DNA from: Aureobasidium sp. EXF-3400
Taxonomy: Eukaryota > Ascomycota > Dothideomycetes > Dothideales > Saccotheciaceae
Assembly (NCBI GenBank): GCA_024195585.1
Contig: SWBL01000038.1
Coordinates: forward strand, 1 to 64,000
DNA: 64,000 nt
Direction: 5' to 3'
Both the position numbers and the translations under genes were made by a program. Under the pieces are notes generated by a model. The model was not told where the DNA came from. It was given only the letters and a program-made list of their open reading frames with translations, and did no database searches. Positions 46,095 to 57,062 of the stretch are shown piece by piece. Position 1 is the first letter of the stretch, and the number at the start of each line of letters is the position of its first letter.

Positions 46095-48281
46095 TTACTG
46101 GACGGTAAGCTGTTCTCTCATCTTGCTGGGCTCGGGCTTCTTGCGGCGGCCCAATAGCGTAGCGTTGTCCAGACTCAACTCGAAAGCGCCACGGTTCTTG
46201 ACCTGGCGCTTGGCTGCAGCTGCAACAGCGGCACTGTGCTGACCATAGCCCTTCTCCTGCGGTTGCGAGCGAGGGCCCTCACGCTGGCGAGCTTGAGCAG
46301 CAGCCGACAATGATGTGTTGCGCATTTGGCGCTCGACGCCAGTAACGTCGGGTGCGCCAGACTTGGGGACCTTGGCCGGAGGGTTTGCTGATGTGGCGTC
46401 GTAGGGTTGTGATTGGCCGTACTCGTCATCTTCATCCTCATCGAGTACGTTGAGCGAGTTGAGGCCGTTAGCACCACGGTAGCCCTGTTTGAAGTTCTTG
46501 CGACGCTTGCCCTCCTCTTCTTGACGGTGGACGGCATATGAAACATCAAAGACCTCACGCAAGTTGACAGCACCAGGCGAACGGAAGTCCATGCGCTTTC
46601 CAGCACCAGGAGTCTCGAGGAGGTGATCGAAGTTTTGTTGCAGAGGAGTCTTGGAGTCCATGTCGGCAGAGTGTGGTTGACGGTACAGAGGAGTAGCAAG
46701 AGGAGGAGCATCTGCGGCAGCGTTGGTTGCTTCGTTGGACTCACGAATCCAGGGGTGTTCGAGGAACTGGTTGATATCGTAACGCTTGTCGGGATCGACG
46801 GTCAAAAGATGCGAAACAAGATCCTGGGCAGACTTGGAAATGTCATCCCACCAAGGAGACAGGAAAGTGTACTGGCCCTTAGCGACCTTCTCGGTAAGGA
46901 CTTGAATGCTCTCGTCGTAGAATGGAGGGAAACCGCAGAGAAGAGTGTAGAGAACGCAGCCGAGAGCCCACATGTCGACACTCTTGGAGTAACGCTCATC
47001 CTTGACGATTTCGGGAGCAGTGTAACCAACAGTTCCGCAAGGAGTCATGGTTTGACTGTCCCAGATAACCTTAGAAAGACCGAAATCGGCAACCTTGATC
47101 AGACCAATACCACCGGAGCCAACGCCCTTGATGAATTCACCCTCGTCGGCCTTGTCCTCGTCATCAGGACCCCTGGGCTTAGGGTTTCTGGTAGGGATGA
47201 AAGGTGTGGGGTAGAAGAGCAAGTTTTCAGGCTTGATATCACGATGAACGACACCAGCCTCTTCGTGCATGTACTGGAGAGCCTTGGCGACCTGGACGAT
47301 GACGTGTCTTGACAGGTCCTCGCTGAAGTAAGTGAGGCGGACAATCTGGTGGAAGAGCTCGCCACCAGGGCAGAGCTCAAGGACAATGTAGTAGTATTGA
47401 CGAGCCTCTGAGAACTCGACAAGCTTGACGATGTTGGGGTGATCAAGTTGACGCATGATCTGGACCTCTTTGAGAATGTTGGCGCGCTGTAGGTGAGCAA
47501 GTCAGTGTCTGTCAAGCAAATATCTTCTTGAAGGTAATTGCAAGGAGATACGAAAGCATAAAGAAAAGGGTTGGCGCACCTCCACTCCCTTGGGTGTCTT
47601 CTTGAAGTCCGGATGAAGCACCTTGTCGCCCTATACCACAAGCACGGTTGGCGACTGCATATAAGACATCGGAGAAAGGAAGAACGAAGCAAGAAAAGAA
47701 AGCAAGGAAGGATCGCAGATACGTACCTGAGTTGAGTTCATCTCGAACTTTCTCACGACCTTGATGGCAACCTCGTTGTAGACACCTTGGCTGTCTCTGG
47801 CACGGTAAACGTTGCTGAAGGCACCGTCACCCATCTTCTCGACCAGGTTCCATCTCTCCAATCCAGGGTATCTGGGAAGCTTGCCCTTGGCCTCACGCTC
47901 CTCTGCAACGATGCGCTCCAGCACTTCGGGATCGACGTCCTTTCTGGCTTGTTCCTTCTTTTGTTGCTTGTCGACGGCTGCACCAGCGGCGGCACCAGCC
48001 TTGGCGGCGACGTTGCGTTGGTCGACAGCGGCGGCAGAGAAGTCACCCTGAGGAGCGTTCGCTTGCAGAGGTTGGTGGGCATATACGTTGGGGTCACTCA
48101 TGGCATACTGGTCGTGATGCCTTTGCTCTTGCTGTCTTGGCGAGGCATGGTGTTGTGTGTTGTGATGACGCTGGGCGTGGACATTAGACACGGCAGGTTG
48201 GTCAGGCGGCGACTTCGGGTTCTGGTCTCGCGCCTGCTTGCCGTGACGGATGAAGTTCTTGAGATTCTGTATCGTTGACAT
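46095..48281 (-). CDS. CAMK-family kinase, RCK2/Srk1 type
   Basis: Calmodulin-kinase-like Ser/Thr kinase; relatives (yeast Rck2, fission yeast Srk1) act downstream of the Hog1/Sty1 stress MAPK and slow translation or the cell cycle. Exons 48281-47727, 47630-47580 and 47486-46095 give 665 aa. The N-terminus is Gln/His-rich. Motifs: MGDGAFSNVYRA (glycine loop), VAIKVVRKFEM, EEAGVVHRDIKPENLLF, a long insert rich in acidic residues (PRGPDDEDKADEGEF) before VADFGLSKV, which is characteristic of RCK kinases, then TPCGTVGYTAPEIVKDERYS and VDMWALGCVLYTLLCGFPPF. The middle exon is only 51 nt (17 codons, GDKVLHPDFKKTPKGVE) inside the N-lobe. The C-terminal tail is disordered and basic (LLGRRKKPEPSKMREQL). 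Confidence 0.9.
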
Positions 48282-49701
48282 GATTGATTAGTCGGGGGTT
48301 GTTGTTGTGCGTATTGACACGATGACGCAATCAGAGTCGCCTTTTGAACGAAAGGATGACAGTGACGAGGAGACTGCGTTGTGGATAGCAGTGAATGAAA
48401 GAGAAAGGTGTAGGGATGTGTGAGTGGTTGTAAACGGCTAATGCTTGAGCAGAGCACAAGCAACGTGATAGCGAAAGAGGGGGATGATTATCAAGCGGGA
48501 AGGTACAAGTAGCGTGGATGGAAGGATGAGGGATGGATGGGAAGTCGGGGTGGATGCAGGTGCAGGCTTGAGCAAGAGCAAGAGTTAGACGAACGCTGCA
48601 TCATAGGGTTTGATGACGTCGGATCGCTCTCTCCCCAGGGTCAAGGCTGTCATCCACGCAAAGGGTGCTTTGTTTTTGAACGGAGGAATGACACACGAGC
48701 CCATCACCCCAGCATGGGCCAATCATCGTGTCACCCACGCCATGACACCTCGATGATGGATGTGCTCCAGCCTTGAGCTGTATCTCGCAACATGAAAGAG
48801 GCGCCGTAACCACAAGGCCGCAGGGGGGAAGGGCTGAACTGAATGCAAGAGCAGGTGAAGCACTAACCTCGATTTTCCACATGGTAGCAACTCGCGCCGA
48901 TCGACGACTTGTCCAATCTCAGAACACCTTGCGAAGGTTGCTTGTGCGTCGTGAGGGGCTTTCAATCTAAAAGGGGGCCGATTCCTGTTGTTGCACTGCG
49001 AAGGCCAAGTAGTGAGGTAACCAGCTTTCAGAAATTGGCTGGCGATTGTCTTTTCTCTCCCGTTTTGATCGTTTCGTTGCTCGTTCGCGATTGCCGGCGC
49101 TGTCTCGTTTGCTTGACTAGCCGGAGGCTGGACGACGAGGCGGAAACGGATGATTTATGAGGGAGAAGTGAGGACACTAGGCAAAGAGAGGTCGAACAGC
49201 CACAGCAGTTGAGGTCATATACATGAGTTGTAGCTACAGAATGATGTCGAGAAAGACAGTTGGCGCCCGCCGCGCGCCGGCCGTTTTTGCTTTCCTTTCC
49301 ACCCTTTCCCAGAAAGCTGCCTCTTCTCCGGAAACACTGGGCTCCGCTTTTCCATAACAGACCAACCCAGCGCATTAGTCGACCTTCAAACACGTTGCAA
49401 AAGGCACCTATTGTACTCCACTTCCAAGCTGCTTTACGACGAGACCCTGATGATGTGTCCGTGAACCGAGTCAAGCACCTGAAGCCTGCCAGCCCCCTCC
49501 ACCTCCATACTTTCCTTCTTGAAGCCAAAGATTGACCAGATATACGCGTACGGAATCTTGGTTCCCAAGGCTTGCTACACATCCTTCCCGGATCATACCT
49601 GCCGAACGTCTATTGAGCAGTGAGCACCGACTTGCTTTCTGAGTCTCTTTGTTCCTGGATAGCCGGCAGCTCAAAAAACATGACGTGGTCCCTGCAGTTT
49701 G
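48282..49701. other. Intergenic, kinase promoter and leader side (1.4 kb)
   Basis: Upstream of the RCK2-like kinase. AGGGG-type stress-element-like words occur (for example near 48475), which would suit a stress kinase but are too short to prove anything. A 184-codon minus frame (49028-49582) has no recognisable motif or convincing start. No gene is supported. Confidence 0.45.
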
Positions 49702-50058
49702 ATGACGTTCGGGGCGTCTTTGACCTTGGCACTTTGCATCATCCCGCATTCGATAGCCGTGTTTCTCAGCCAAGCGACCACTTTTTCGGCTCTGGCTCCC
49801 TGTGATTTTCATTTGCCCGTTCACACGAAACATATCAAAAGGCGTCATGTTCATGCACGAGCAGATACGAATGGAATCGCTCCATCTCTTGCTATTTCCA
49901 CAATCCGGGGCATGTTTGTTGACGTGGATATCGATTCCTCCAGTATTCGAGTAAACAATCCGCAAAATGCGGCTTGCTGTGAGTTTGCGACATCCTGGCA
50001 GCTCCTCAACGGCCTGCTTGAAACGCCGACACTGTCCTTCGTTGAGAGCGGGACTTGA
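49702..50058 (+). CDS. Possible small secreted protein, uncertain
   Basis: ATG-initiated 118-aa frame. The first 25 residues are hydrophobic and signal-peptide-like (MTFGASLTLALCIIPHSIAV). The rest has a basic stretch (HIKRRHVHARA), which could be a Kex2-type site, then ISTIRGMFVDVDIDSSSIRV and NAACCEFATSWQLLNGLL. No family is recognised. The opposite strand carries an equally open 198-codon frame (49471-50067) without an ATG at its start, so the coding strand, and coding itself, is in doubt. Confidence 0.28.
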   Translation: MTFGASLTLALCIIPHSIAVFLSQATTFSALAPCDFHLPVHTKHIKRRHVHARADTNGIAPSLAISTIRGMFVDVDIDSSSIRVNNPQNAACCEFATSWQLLNGLLETPTLSFVESGT

Positions 50059-50404
50059 CAAAGCCACTACTCAATACAGCTTGGACGCAGCCGTGTCTAC
50101 CGTCTCTACCACTTCAGCTCCTCAACAATGAGTGTTTACATATGGCTCCATCTGCCAAACAATGCGCCTTCCCGTGAGCCGAAGCTTGTCAGAGTGAAGC
50201 TGTAGAAATGCACGACAAGTTCTACACGAAAGTAGTTCCCAAGGAGTGCACATTGTCTCAGGCTATTGTCATGGCCTCACTCCGATTTGAAAAGCAACTG
50301 TGCATTTTGTCGGCTTTTGAGAATACTATGCCCTTCATGGGGGTGTCACAGTAGCACATTCGAAGGCAGGTCAAATAATACATGGGGCCTAAGTACAGCC
50401 TCCT
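50059..50404. other. Intergenic
   Basis: About 350 bases. A short plus frame from 50266 has no support. Nothing recognised. Confidence 0.4.
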
Positions 50405-51018
50405 ATGAGCAATTGTCTACAACACACAGCTATGGAAACGCACAATCATCGTTGGATCAGAAGACTGCCCAGAGAGAGTGAATCGATTCAGGGATTTCAC
50501 TGGACGTCTCCCGGTTCCTGCACTCTTGTGTATATTCACAGTTTTGGTGAGATGCAGTACTACGAGGCAGAACACGACGAGGCCGCACAATTTCTCGAGA
50601 AGCTCTATTCAAATCAACAACACGGCTCAAATAACGAGGAGGCTTTCTTGACTGTATGCAGGATCAAGCGTTCGTCGCATGGGCTTTGCGGCAGGTGACT
50701 TATCAAGCGACACCATTCATTGCTCTATCAACTGGGCCAACGAGGATCAACAAGGCATCCTCACATCTGTATGCACTATGATCACGCGTACGACCGACCT
50801 CGAAGATCTGAAGACATTCACCCAAGTTACTTTGCAGAAAATGCACGGCAACACTTCTGACACACGTGTGGACTATGAATACAAAAGAAACACCTTAGTC
50901 GTCGCCAAGGCTCTCTAGCAAGCTCGTGGCATGGACATGACGCTTGTTCAGCTGGTCGAGGTCTGTGACCTTCGCGGTCCTGAACAGGGTGCCACGATTG
51001 CCTCTTACCTTGATATTG
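50405..51018 (+). pseudogene. Decayed protein gene, family unknown
   Basis: Coding-like sequence in two frames. The first (to about 50650) reads GFHWTSPGSCTLVYIHSFGE and AEHDEAAQFLEKLYSNQQHG. After a frame change near 50650-50680 it continues as MGFAAGDLSSDTIHCSINWA, EDLKTFTQVTLQKMHGNTSD and VDYEYKRNTLVVAKAL. It then meets TAG at 50916-50918 and runs on as QARGMDMTLVQLVEVCDLRG and PEQGATIASYLDI, before GTGAGT at 51018 that looks like a splice donor. The stop again fits CAG to TAG. The frame change might be an intron I have not recognised. The protein family is unknown to me. It converges on the small minus-strand gene that follows. Confidence 0.42.
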
Positions 51019-51185
51019 TGAGTTTTTGGATGGCGGTATACGTCTCCAATTGGGATCCAGTTCTCTCTTCCATCTGTGATGGTCTTTTCCTGGCTCAAAT
51101 GTTCTGATATCTCCTCGAGCGAATCAATCTGGTTGCCGAGTATAAATGCATAGCTTGCACTTGTATCAATGTCTTAGTATTTTGC

Positions 51186-51477
51186 TCAATTGACGGTTTC
51201 TCCTCTGGGAATGTCTTTGTCGCGGGATGTGTGCTTGACATTAGCGTCCATGTACTAAAACTCTCGCTATTGCAAACAACCATATATCAATGGAACAGAA
51301 ACTCACATATCTCAACATTATGGTGTCGAAGCTCGTGGTGAGGTTGTCAGCCACCCTGTGCTGCTGTAGTGTCTCATCCTCACAGTCTTCTCCTCCCACC
51401 AGCTCAGCGCCCAATATCCGCGAGACATGCTTAGGTTGACTGAGAGACGATGGGTCAATATACAATGCCATAGGCAT
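51186..51477 (-). CDS. Small two-exon gene, unknown (79 aa)
   Basis: Exons 51477-51307 and 51254-51186, intron 51255-51306 (GTGAGT donor, TTTTAG acceptor), give 79 aa ending TGA. The product is acidic then basic: MPMALYIDPSSLSQPKHVSR, ILGAELVGGEDCEDETLQQH, TSFDTIMLRY|YMDANVKHTS. No signal peptide, membrane segment or known motif is seen. Support is limited to the intact splice and the protein-like composition of the first exon. It may be part of a larger broken gene in this loose region. Confidence 0.38.
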
Positions 51478-52251
51478 TCTCGACTGCGAAAGGATCTTAC
51501 ACCTTGACTCCGATGGTAGTGTTGGGGAGTGAGGTGGACTGAAGAGTTGAGATCTTCAAGTGGGTATATGATCTTGTGAGATAAGTCGAAGTGTGAAAGG
51601 TGCGTGGTATGGCGTGGCTGTGTGGCTCGAGGCAAGTGAAGGTGACTGTTAAGATCCCTGTCTCGAGAGATGTCAAATCAAGCAGAGAGGAGGACGATCC
51701 GGCAACATTTGTTGGACGAGGCGAGGTGAAGACTGTGAAGCAGAGCTCACTGTGATTGTAGTTTAAACGGAGGCGCCATTATAGTCCTTCTCGCTGAGAT
51801 TGTTGTGTTGTCGTCAGCGTTACTGCCTAAGTCATGAGCTTTGAGTAGGCTTCTGACCACGAAAAGGTATTTCTGATCAGTTGTTACGTACGTTTGAGCA
51901 TTTCGTAAAACACCGAAGACGCATCATTTGGGTTACTGTTTGCCTTTGGATTAATGTTACTTCATGGCTTGCTGCCTACACGGCTCCATGGGATGGCCCT
52001 CACTATGAAGGGACGCATTTCCTGGCAGAGGAATGTATTTGATAGACAATGGCGTGGACCAGGCCCCGAGATGTTGTGTTGATGAATGTGGAGAGGTTGT
52101 AAGAGGAACCTTACTAGTCAACCCATCGCATCCTGTGAGCATATTCGCATGAAGCATACATAATCAAGCAAGGTGAAGAAAAGAGGAAGCTAGCTGTCTT
52201 TTTTCCAAGTAATAGAATTTGCATACCGTCATTAATTAACCACTAAATCTT
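51478..52251. other. Intergenic
   Basis: About 770 bases upstream of the small gene and downstream of the GT71 gene. No gene, repeat or RNA seen. Confidence 0.5.
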
Positions 52252-53719
52252 CTATACGAATACCTCCTTTCGATACCAGCGAACCTTGTCACAAGTACCC
52301 TTCTCATCTTGCGTCGTGGGTATCGTCTTCCATCCTACAATCTGATTTCCGAGCTCGCAAGACACATAGTCGATTTCCTCCCAAAGCTCCTTCTCGATAT
52401 CTCTGCCGAAGCGCTTTTCGGTCTCTTCTTTGGTACCGATTAATCTGTGCGGTATACCCGTCTTTGCATCCACGAGTACACCGGCGTCGAACAACTGCAC
52501 AGGATCATACTTTGGGATGTTGTGGTGCACGGAAAAGGCGTCTGGTGGGTTGTCCATGGTAGTCACGCTGGCAGCTGCTGAAGTCGAGTCTTGTGTGGGG
52601 TCGTATTGCAGCATTGCTCCTCCGTGGTAAGCGCCATGCTCGTAGTAGCCTATGGTGTCTACGCATTTCTTGACTTGGTGAAAGGGTGTTTGGGCCACTC
52701 GAGCTGCAAGGATGAAAGAGTCTTTATCGCCTTCTCCGGGTCCTCCTTGGCTCATCAGTGGGTAGTACACATCGGGGCCGTAGTAGTTGTAGTAGGCTGC
52801 CAGTAGCAGAGTCAATGCGTGACAGGATTTAGAAACCAAGAGCTGGCCAGATTCCGTCGAGGCAAGGGCATTCATCGCTGGCACAGGCTGACCAGTGATT
52901 TCAAAGAGATGTGTGGAAGCAGACGACGCCCAAAAGTCCGGCCAAGTGACAAGACCAGTGGAAGAGAACGGCTCTTGCACAAAGGCATGGGAAGGGTCTT
53001 TGGCAACAAAAGCGTCGGCATCCAGGAACAGCACGTTCTCAAACGAAGAAGCCAAGATCGCAAACACCTTCACTTGGAAACTTGCAAGGTATCTTGCCCA
53101 TTTTCCAAGACGGTCCTCCAATCGCAAGCAATGTGCATTCATGCTCGGCAGAAGAGTCTGGCATGTGTGCGAAGCCAATTCTGCTTCGGTATCCACGAAA
53201 AGCTCGACTGGTAATTGTGAACCCGTTCTCCGCAACATCCTTAAAGATATGACAAAGACAGGGAGGTACTTTCCAGCAGCGGCAGAAACGATTCCCGAAG
53301 CACCTGTTTGGTACGGAAGACCAACGTGTTGGGCAGATCGTATATACGCACTATGCGCAAATCGCATGGTAGCGACATCAGTCGCCGTGAGATTGAGAAG
53401 ACCCGGCCTCGTTGTCTCTGCATTGGTCTTCCAGAAGACCACAGCAGCTGCTTGGCCTGTCCGTTTTATATCAACATCACCATGCGAATTCTCTTTTAAT
53501 GCTTTATAGACAACATTGCCAAAGCTGGCGAATTCCTGTTCCGTGACAAGACCTTGGTGACTGCGGTTGGGGTTGTCAGTGGCAACATTAGGAGGCGATG
53601 ATGAATCGATTAACTCAACAAACATACCCGAAAGCGGATTTGATGCCATCCCAATAAACGAATGTTAAAAACACCAGGAGGCCAACTCCCAAGAGCCGAA
53701 AATTATGAGAGCGCAACAT
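52252..53719 (-). CDS. GT71 alpha-mannosyltransferase (Mnn1 type), type II membrane
   Basis: Golgi-type glycosyltransferase family 71 enzyme, adding mannose from GDP-Man to glycoprotein glycans. Exons 53719-53628 and 53560-52252 give 466 aa. The first exon supplies a short cytosolic tail and signal anchor, RLLGVGLLVFLTFVYW (about 8-23). The splice KSAFG|HQGLVTEQEF uses donor GTATGT directly after TTCGG; only this phase keeps the frame. The catalytic region shows KYLPVFVISLRMLRRTGSQL, PVELFVDTEAE, then FENVLFLDADAFVAKDP with the metal-binding DxD, WPDFWASS and YYNYYGPDVYYPLMSQGGPG. The C-terminus has RWYRKEVFV. Without the first exon the protein would lack its anchor, so the two-exon model is preferred. 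Confidence 0.88.
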
Positions 53720-54255
53720 CAGAGCATATCATAACATGGTCAGACAGTCTTGGTCAGTGTATAGAAAGGACTCTCGTGCATGAACGCACCGAGGAAACAG
53801 ACAAAGTCAACAATATTGTTGTCGTATGCATGCCACGAAAGCCCGCCTGGCCAAGCAGACCTAGGTTTCTTAGACGGCCGGCTCTAGGCTTAAAACGGGT
53901 TGGCAGGTACGCCCCTTTCCTCGTATCTATCCCGATATCCGCTGAATATGAAGGTTGTGGGGGCTTAACCATGGCGGTTGTTTGTCGCAATGTGGAGCAA
54001 AGCCATATATATGTCAAAAAGAAGAATTGAAGCAAGGTATAAGCGAAATGCACGAGGACTATGGAGTTGTTGTTTTGGACACGAAATGCAGGTCAAGATT
54101 GACCCTGCCCCTTGGACCCTTGGCAGGTGCATTCCTTCCAAAAAGGTAAAAATAGCTTCGGGTTTAAATCTTCGCCTAGAAACCGAGGCATATATGACCT
54201 GGATAGTCCTTTCCTAACCTTCCCCTTTCTATTGACCTTTGCAACATGGATATCA
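53720..54255. other. Intergenic, GT71 promoter and Cys-rich gene 3' region
   Basis: About 535 bases, gene-free by my reading. Confidence 0.5.
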
Positions 54256-55026
54256 TCAAAGCATCAACATTGACGAGCCCAGCAACAAGATCGTGAAGAT
54301 AGTCGCCAGAGACGGCGAAGCCTGAGCGCCGACGCTCAAGTCAGGATCCTCCCGGCTCAAATCAGGATTCTCTCGGCCATCATTTGCAGTACACACAAAG
54401 GCCTGAGTGCGGACATCATAGTTTCTAGCAAGGCAACTTGAGAAAGTGCCATTCGTAGAGTCAGAAATGCAGCTGATGTAGCATCCCTCCGAGTAGACAA
54501 GCAGGCCGTCGCCGCTGTCATAGTTCGAACAGCACTTCTTCATCGCTCTAGTGGCATTGACTGACATGGGTAGACTGCATCTCTGCTGGTTCGGCCAGTC
54601 TATGGTTTTGTTCTCAGGTGGTTGAGTACCAAGACCACACGATGGCGAAATGATGACCCTTGGGCCTTCACATTTGATTCCACAACTTGGCGCAACGACG
54701 ACTTCTGGGTCGTTACACTTGAAGTTTTGGACTTCTTTGTCGGCTAGACAGCGTTGGAGAGCTTGGTAGGCTTCAGTGTCATTGCTATTGGCAATTGCGC
54801 AGGAAGCAAAGGGGCCGATCGAGCTATTGAAGTAATAAAGATCGCTTTCTGCGCGTCCGCAACATTGGGCAAGTGTGGACGGAAAGTTGTCGCAGGCTGG
54901 GGCAGCACATGCGGCCTGAGAGAAGTTTGAGGAGGTTGAGTCTCTCCATGCATCAGGGACACCATATTGTAGGTCTCTTGGGCATGCGTCGGTCAGGATG
55001 CTGGTTATGTTGGTCGCGTTTGACAT
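54256..55026 (-). CDS. Cys-rich protein with hydrophobic GPI-like tail, unknown
   Basis: Single-exon, 256 aa. It is rich in Cys, Asn and Ser, with many N-glycosylation sequons (NATNIT, NFSQ, NSSIG, NKTI, NATR, NGTF). Two similar halves each carry a CC pair (LAQCCGRAESDLYYFNSS; AMKKCCSNYDSGDGLLVY) and surrounding cysteines. The C-terminus is a hydrophobic tail after a small-residue site (SPSLATIFTILLLGSSML), as in GPI-anchored proteins. Odd: the ATG at 55026 opens directly on MSNATNITSILTDAC with no signal peptide, although the protein otherwise looks extracellular. An acceptor-like CTGACAG lies just upstream (around 55033), so a signal-peptide exon could exist farther up, but I found none. 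Function unknown. Confidence 0.65.
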   Translation of the reverse strand: MSNATNITSILTDACPRDLQYGVPDAWRDSTSSNFSQAACAAPACDNFPSTLAQCCGRAESDLYYFNSSIGPFASCAIANSNDTEAYQALQRCLADKEVQNFKCNDPEVVVAPSCGIKCEGPRVIISPSCGLGTQPPENKTIDWPNQQRCSLPMSVNATRAMKKCCSNYDSGDGLLVYSEGCYISCISDSTNGTFSSCLARNYDVRTQAFVCTANDGRENPDLSREDPDLSVGAQASPSLATIFTILLLGSSMLML

Positions 55027-55520
55027 ATTGGCTGTCAGCTAAATTAATTGAATTTCTATCACAACAGAATACCCTCAGGAAATCGTAGTTCTTATATTAG
55101 ATCTGTGTGGATCATCCTCTGACCGGAAGGTCCTTGGCTATTACGTACGAGTGCTGTGCTATACAATCATTTGAAAGTCCTTTACTTGTCCTGATTCGAG
55201 TCTGGTGACCTCTATTCTTTGCTTTATCTTGGCAATCCTTCGTGTGTGATTATAGGCTTGGCTCGAGAGATTCCTGTTTTCTCATGTAGTTGCTGTGAAG
55301 GCCTTGCGTCAGAGTCTCGTGTAGTGAACGTTGTCAATTAAATGGATTGCAGACAGTCTTGGTTTCTCGGCGTGGTCCATCACAGTGCGTCGACAAGAAC
55401 GAAAATAGTCTGTAGATCAAAGCAAGTAGCAAAACGGCTCATCGTGGATTAAAGGGGTATCTAGTAAAAGTCGTGAGGTGCAATCAAGTAATGTCGTTGT
55501 TCATCAGAGAAACACTCGGA
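55027..55520. other. Intergenic
   Basis: About 490 bases between the Cys-rich gene promoter and the RBR ligase 3' end. I searched it for a signal-peptide exon and found no convincing one. Confidence 0.5.
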
Positions 55521-57062
55521 TCAGCCAAGTCTGTTCAGCCATCCACCAATTCGTTCACGGCCGTTCTGGCTGCTGATACTGCCCAGTCGCTGCCTCAGGC
55601 TAGGCCGTCTTGCAGGAAGTTGGGCAGGTGCCGGAGGTGGAGCTAGACCAAGCAAACTCTCGGTACCAAATGCATTGAGCGCAAGTCCGGGGTCGTTGTC
55701 GAAGAAAGATGTAGATTGACGTCTTGATCTGCGACCACTCTCGCGCTCACCACGACGAGCAAATGAAGCATCACCAATAACACTGGCATTGATGTGGGAT
55801 GCGGTCGAGATATAGTTGTCGTTGAGGAAATGGTCGCCGCGATTGCCAAACACTTCTTCTGTGACAGTGTCACGACGGCGGGGACGGGGACGGTCAGGCA
55901 TTGGTCTGTCAGAGATGTTGGTGGTGGACAGGCGACGAGCCAAGGCTTCATCGGCACGCTCTTGACGTCTTCGTGCATCGAGTTCTTGCTGGTAGGTCAT
56001 AGGCGTGGGAGCGTTCCTAGAATGGTTTCTACGTGGTTCGTGTCGGTCGTGTCTATCGTGAGTTTCGTTTCTTTCGGGTCTATCGTGACGGGGTATGTTT
56101 AGGACGGTTTCTGGAACGCGCATGTGGTTCAAGCGATCTTGATCGGGAACAGCGGCATAGTTGAACCATGGACATTCGCAAGTCTTCCATGGGCTAGCGC
56201 AGAGCATGCAAAAGTCGGAGCCACAGCGGCAGGTCATGTGGTTGCAGCCCTCTTTAAGTTCAACCATAGCTTTGCAGTTGTAGCAGCGTTGCCATCCCTT
56301 CTCTTTGGCCAAATCGACAAGTCTCTTAGTCTCTGGATCTTTGGGACACTCGCCGGTGGTGTGCAGTTTGTTGTTGCACAGAGTGCACACCTTTGTCTTG
56401 CATCGAGGACAGCGACCATAGTTGCGGCTGTGAAGCTTGTGCATATTGGCAGGCTTGATCCATTGGCCGCAGCCCTTTGCAGGACAGTAGAGGCGGTTCT
56501 TTGTGGTGTACTCTTGATACTTGGCGTTCCACAGGAGTTTGAACTTATCATCGAAGAGGTGGTCGACGTGCTTCAGTGGAATGTGGTCTGAGCTGCAGCA
56601 TTTGGGCGGCATGTGTTGAGGGTCCTTGATGGACATGGTAAAGATGCGGCGGAGACATGAATTACACATTCGATGGCCGCATGGTAGCTTGGCTGAGCGA
56701 GTTACGGGCACGTCGTCGGAGCCGCACGTCAGGCATTCGGCGGTGCGGACTCGCGGTGAGGGGGACGAGACGGTGGCTGGTGGGGGAATCGAGGGTCGGA
56801 AGATGGAGCCTAGGAACGACGAAGTGCGACGGTGGTGTTTCTTGACCTTGTCCTTGTCGGAGTTACTAGGCGGGTTGGTCTGGCTTGTCGAGGCGCTTCG
56901 CTGCAGTTTGGGCCGTTTCTCGACCGTGGGAGTGTCGTGTTTGGTCTTAGGCACGCTCGAGACGGACACAGACGTCTTTGACTTGGACTTGGTGGGTTCA
57001 TAGTAATAGCGGAGCGTGTCTGGCGCCTTTGTCACGCTGCTCCGGCGCGAAGAAGCAGCCAT
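55521..57062 (-). CDS. RBR-type (RING-IBR-RING) E3 ubiquitin ligase
   Basis: Single-exon, 513 aa. After a Ser/Lys-rich N-terminus comes RING1 (from about residue 110: CLTCG, CGHRMCNSCLRRIF, KCC), then an IBR domain (LYCPAKGCGQWIKP, GRCPRCKTKVCTLC, GECP) and RING2 (RCYNCKAMVELKEGCNHMTC, RCGSDFCMLC). In RBR ligases the cysteine at the end of GCNHMTC is the acceptor for ubiquitin thioester, and it is present. The C-terminal half is Arg/Asp/His-rich and disordered (HDRPERNETHDRHDRHEPRR). Substrate unknown. The ATG at 57062 (MAASSRRSS) is the first in frame; the 11-codon extension needs TTG. It is head to head with LYS2. Confidence 0.9.
   Translation of the reverse strand: MAASSRRSSVTKAPDTLRYYYEPTKSKSKTSVSVSSVPKTKHDTPTVEKRPKLQRSASTSQTNPPSNSDKDKVKKHHRRTSSFLGSIFRPSIPPPATVSSPSPRVRTAECLTCGSDDVPVTRSAKLPCGHRMCNSCLRRIFTMSIKDPQHMPPKCCSSDHIPLKHVDHLFDDKFKLLWNAKYQEYTTKNRLYCPAKGCGQWIKPANMHKLHSRNYGRCPRCKTKVCTLCNNKLHTTGECPKDPETKRLVDLAKEKGWQRCYNCKAMVELKEGCNHMTCRCGSDFCMLCASPWKTCECPWFNYAAVPDQDRLNHMRVPETVLNIPRHDRPERNETHDRHDRHEPRRNHSRNAPTPMTYQQELDARRRQERADEALARRLSTTNISDRPMPDRPRPRRRDTVTEEVFGNRGDHFLNDNYISTASHINASVIGDASFARRGERESGRRSRRQSTSFFDNDPGLALNAFGTESLLGLAPPPAPAQLPARRPSLRQRLGSISSQNGRERIGGWLNRLG

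Noticed and set aside
46623..47312. 229-codon plus-strand frame opposite the RCK2-like kinase
   Set aside because: Lies wholly within conserved kinase-domain coding sequence and has no recognisable content.
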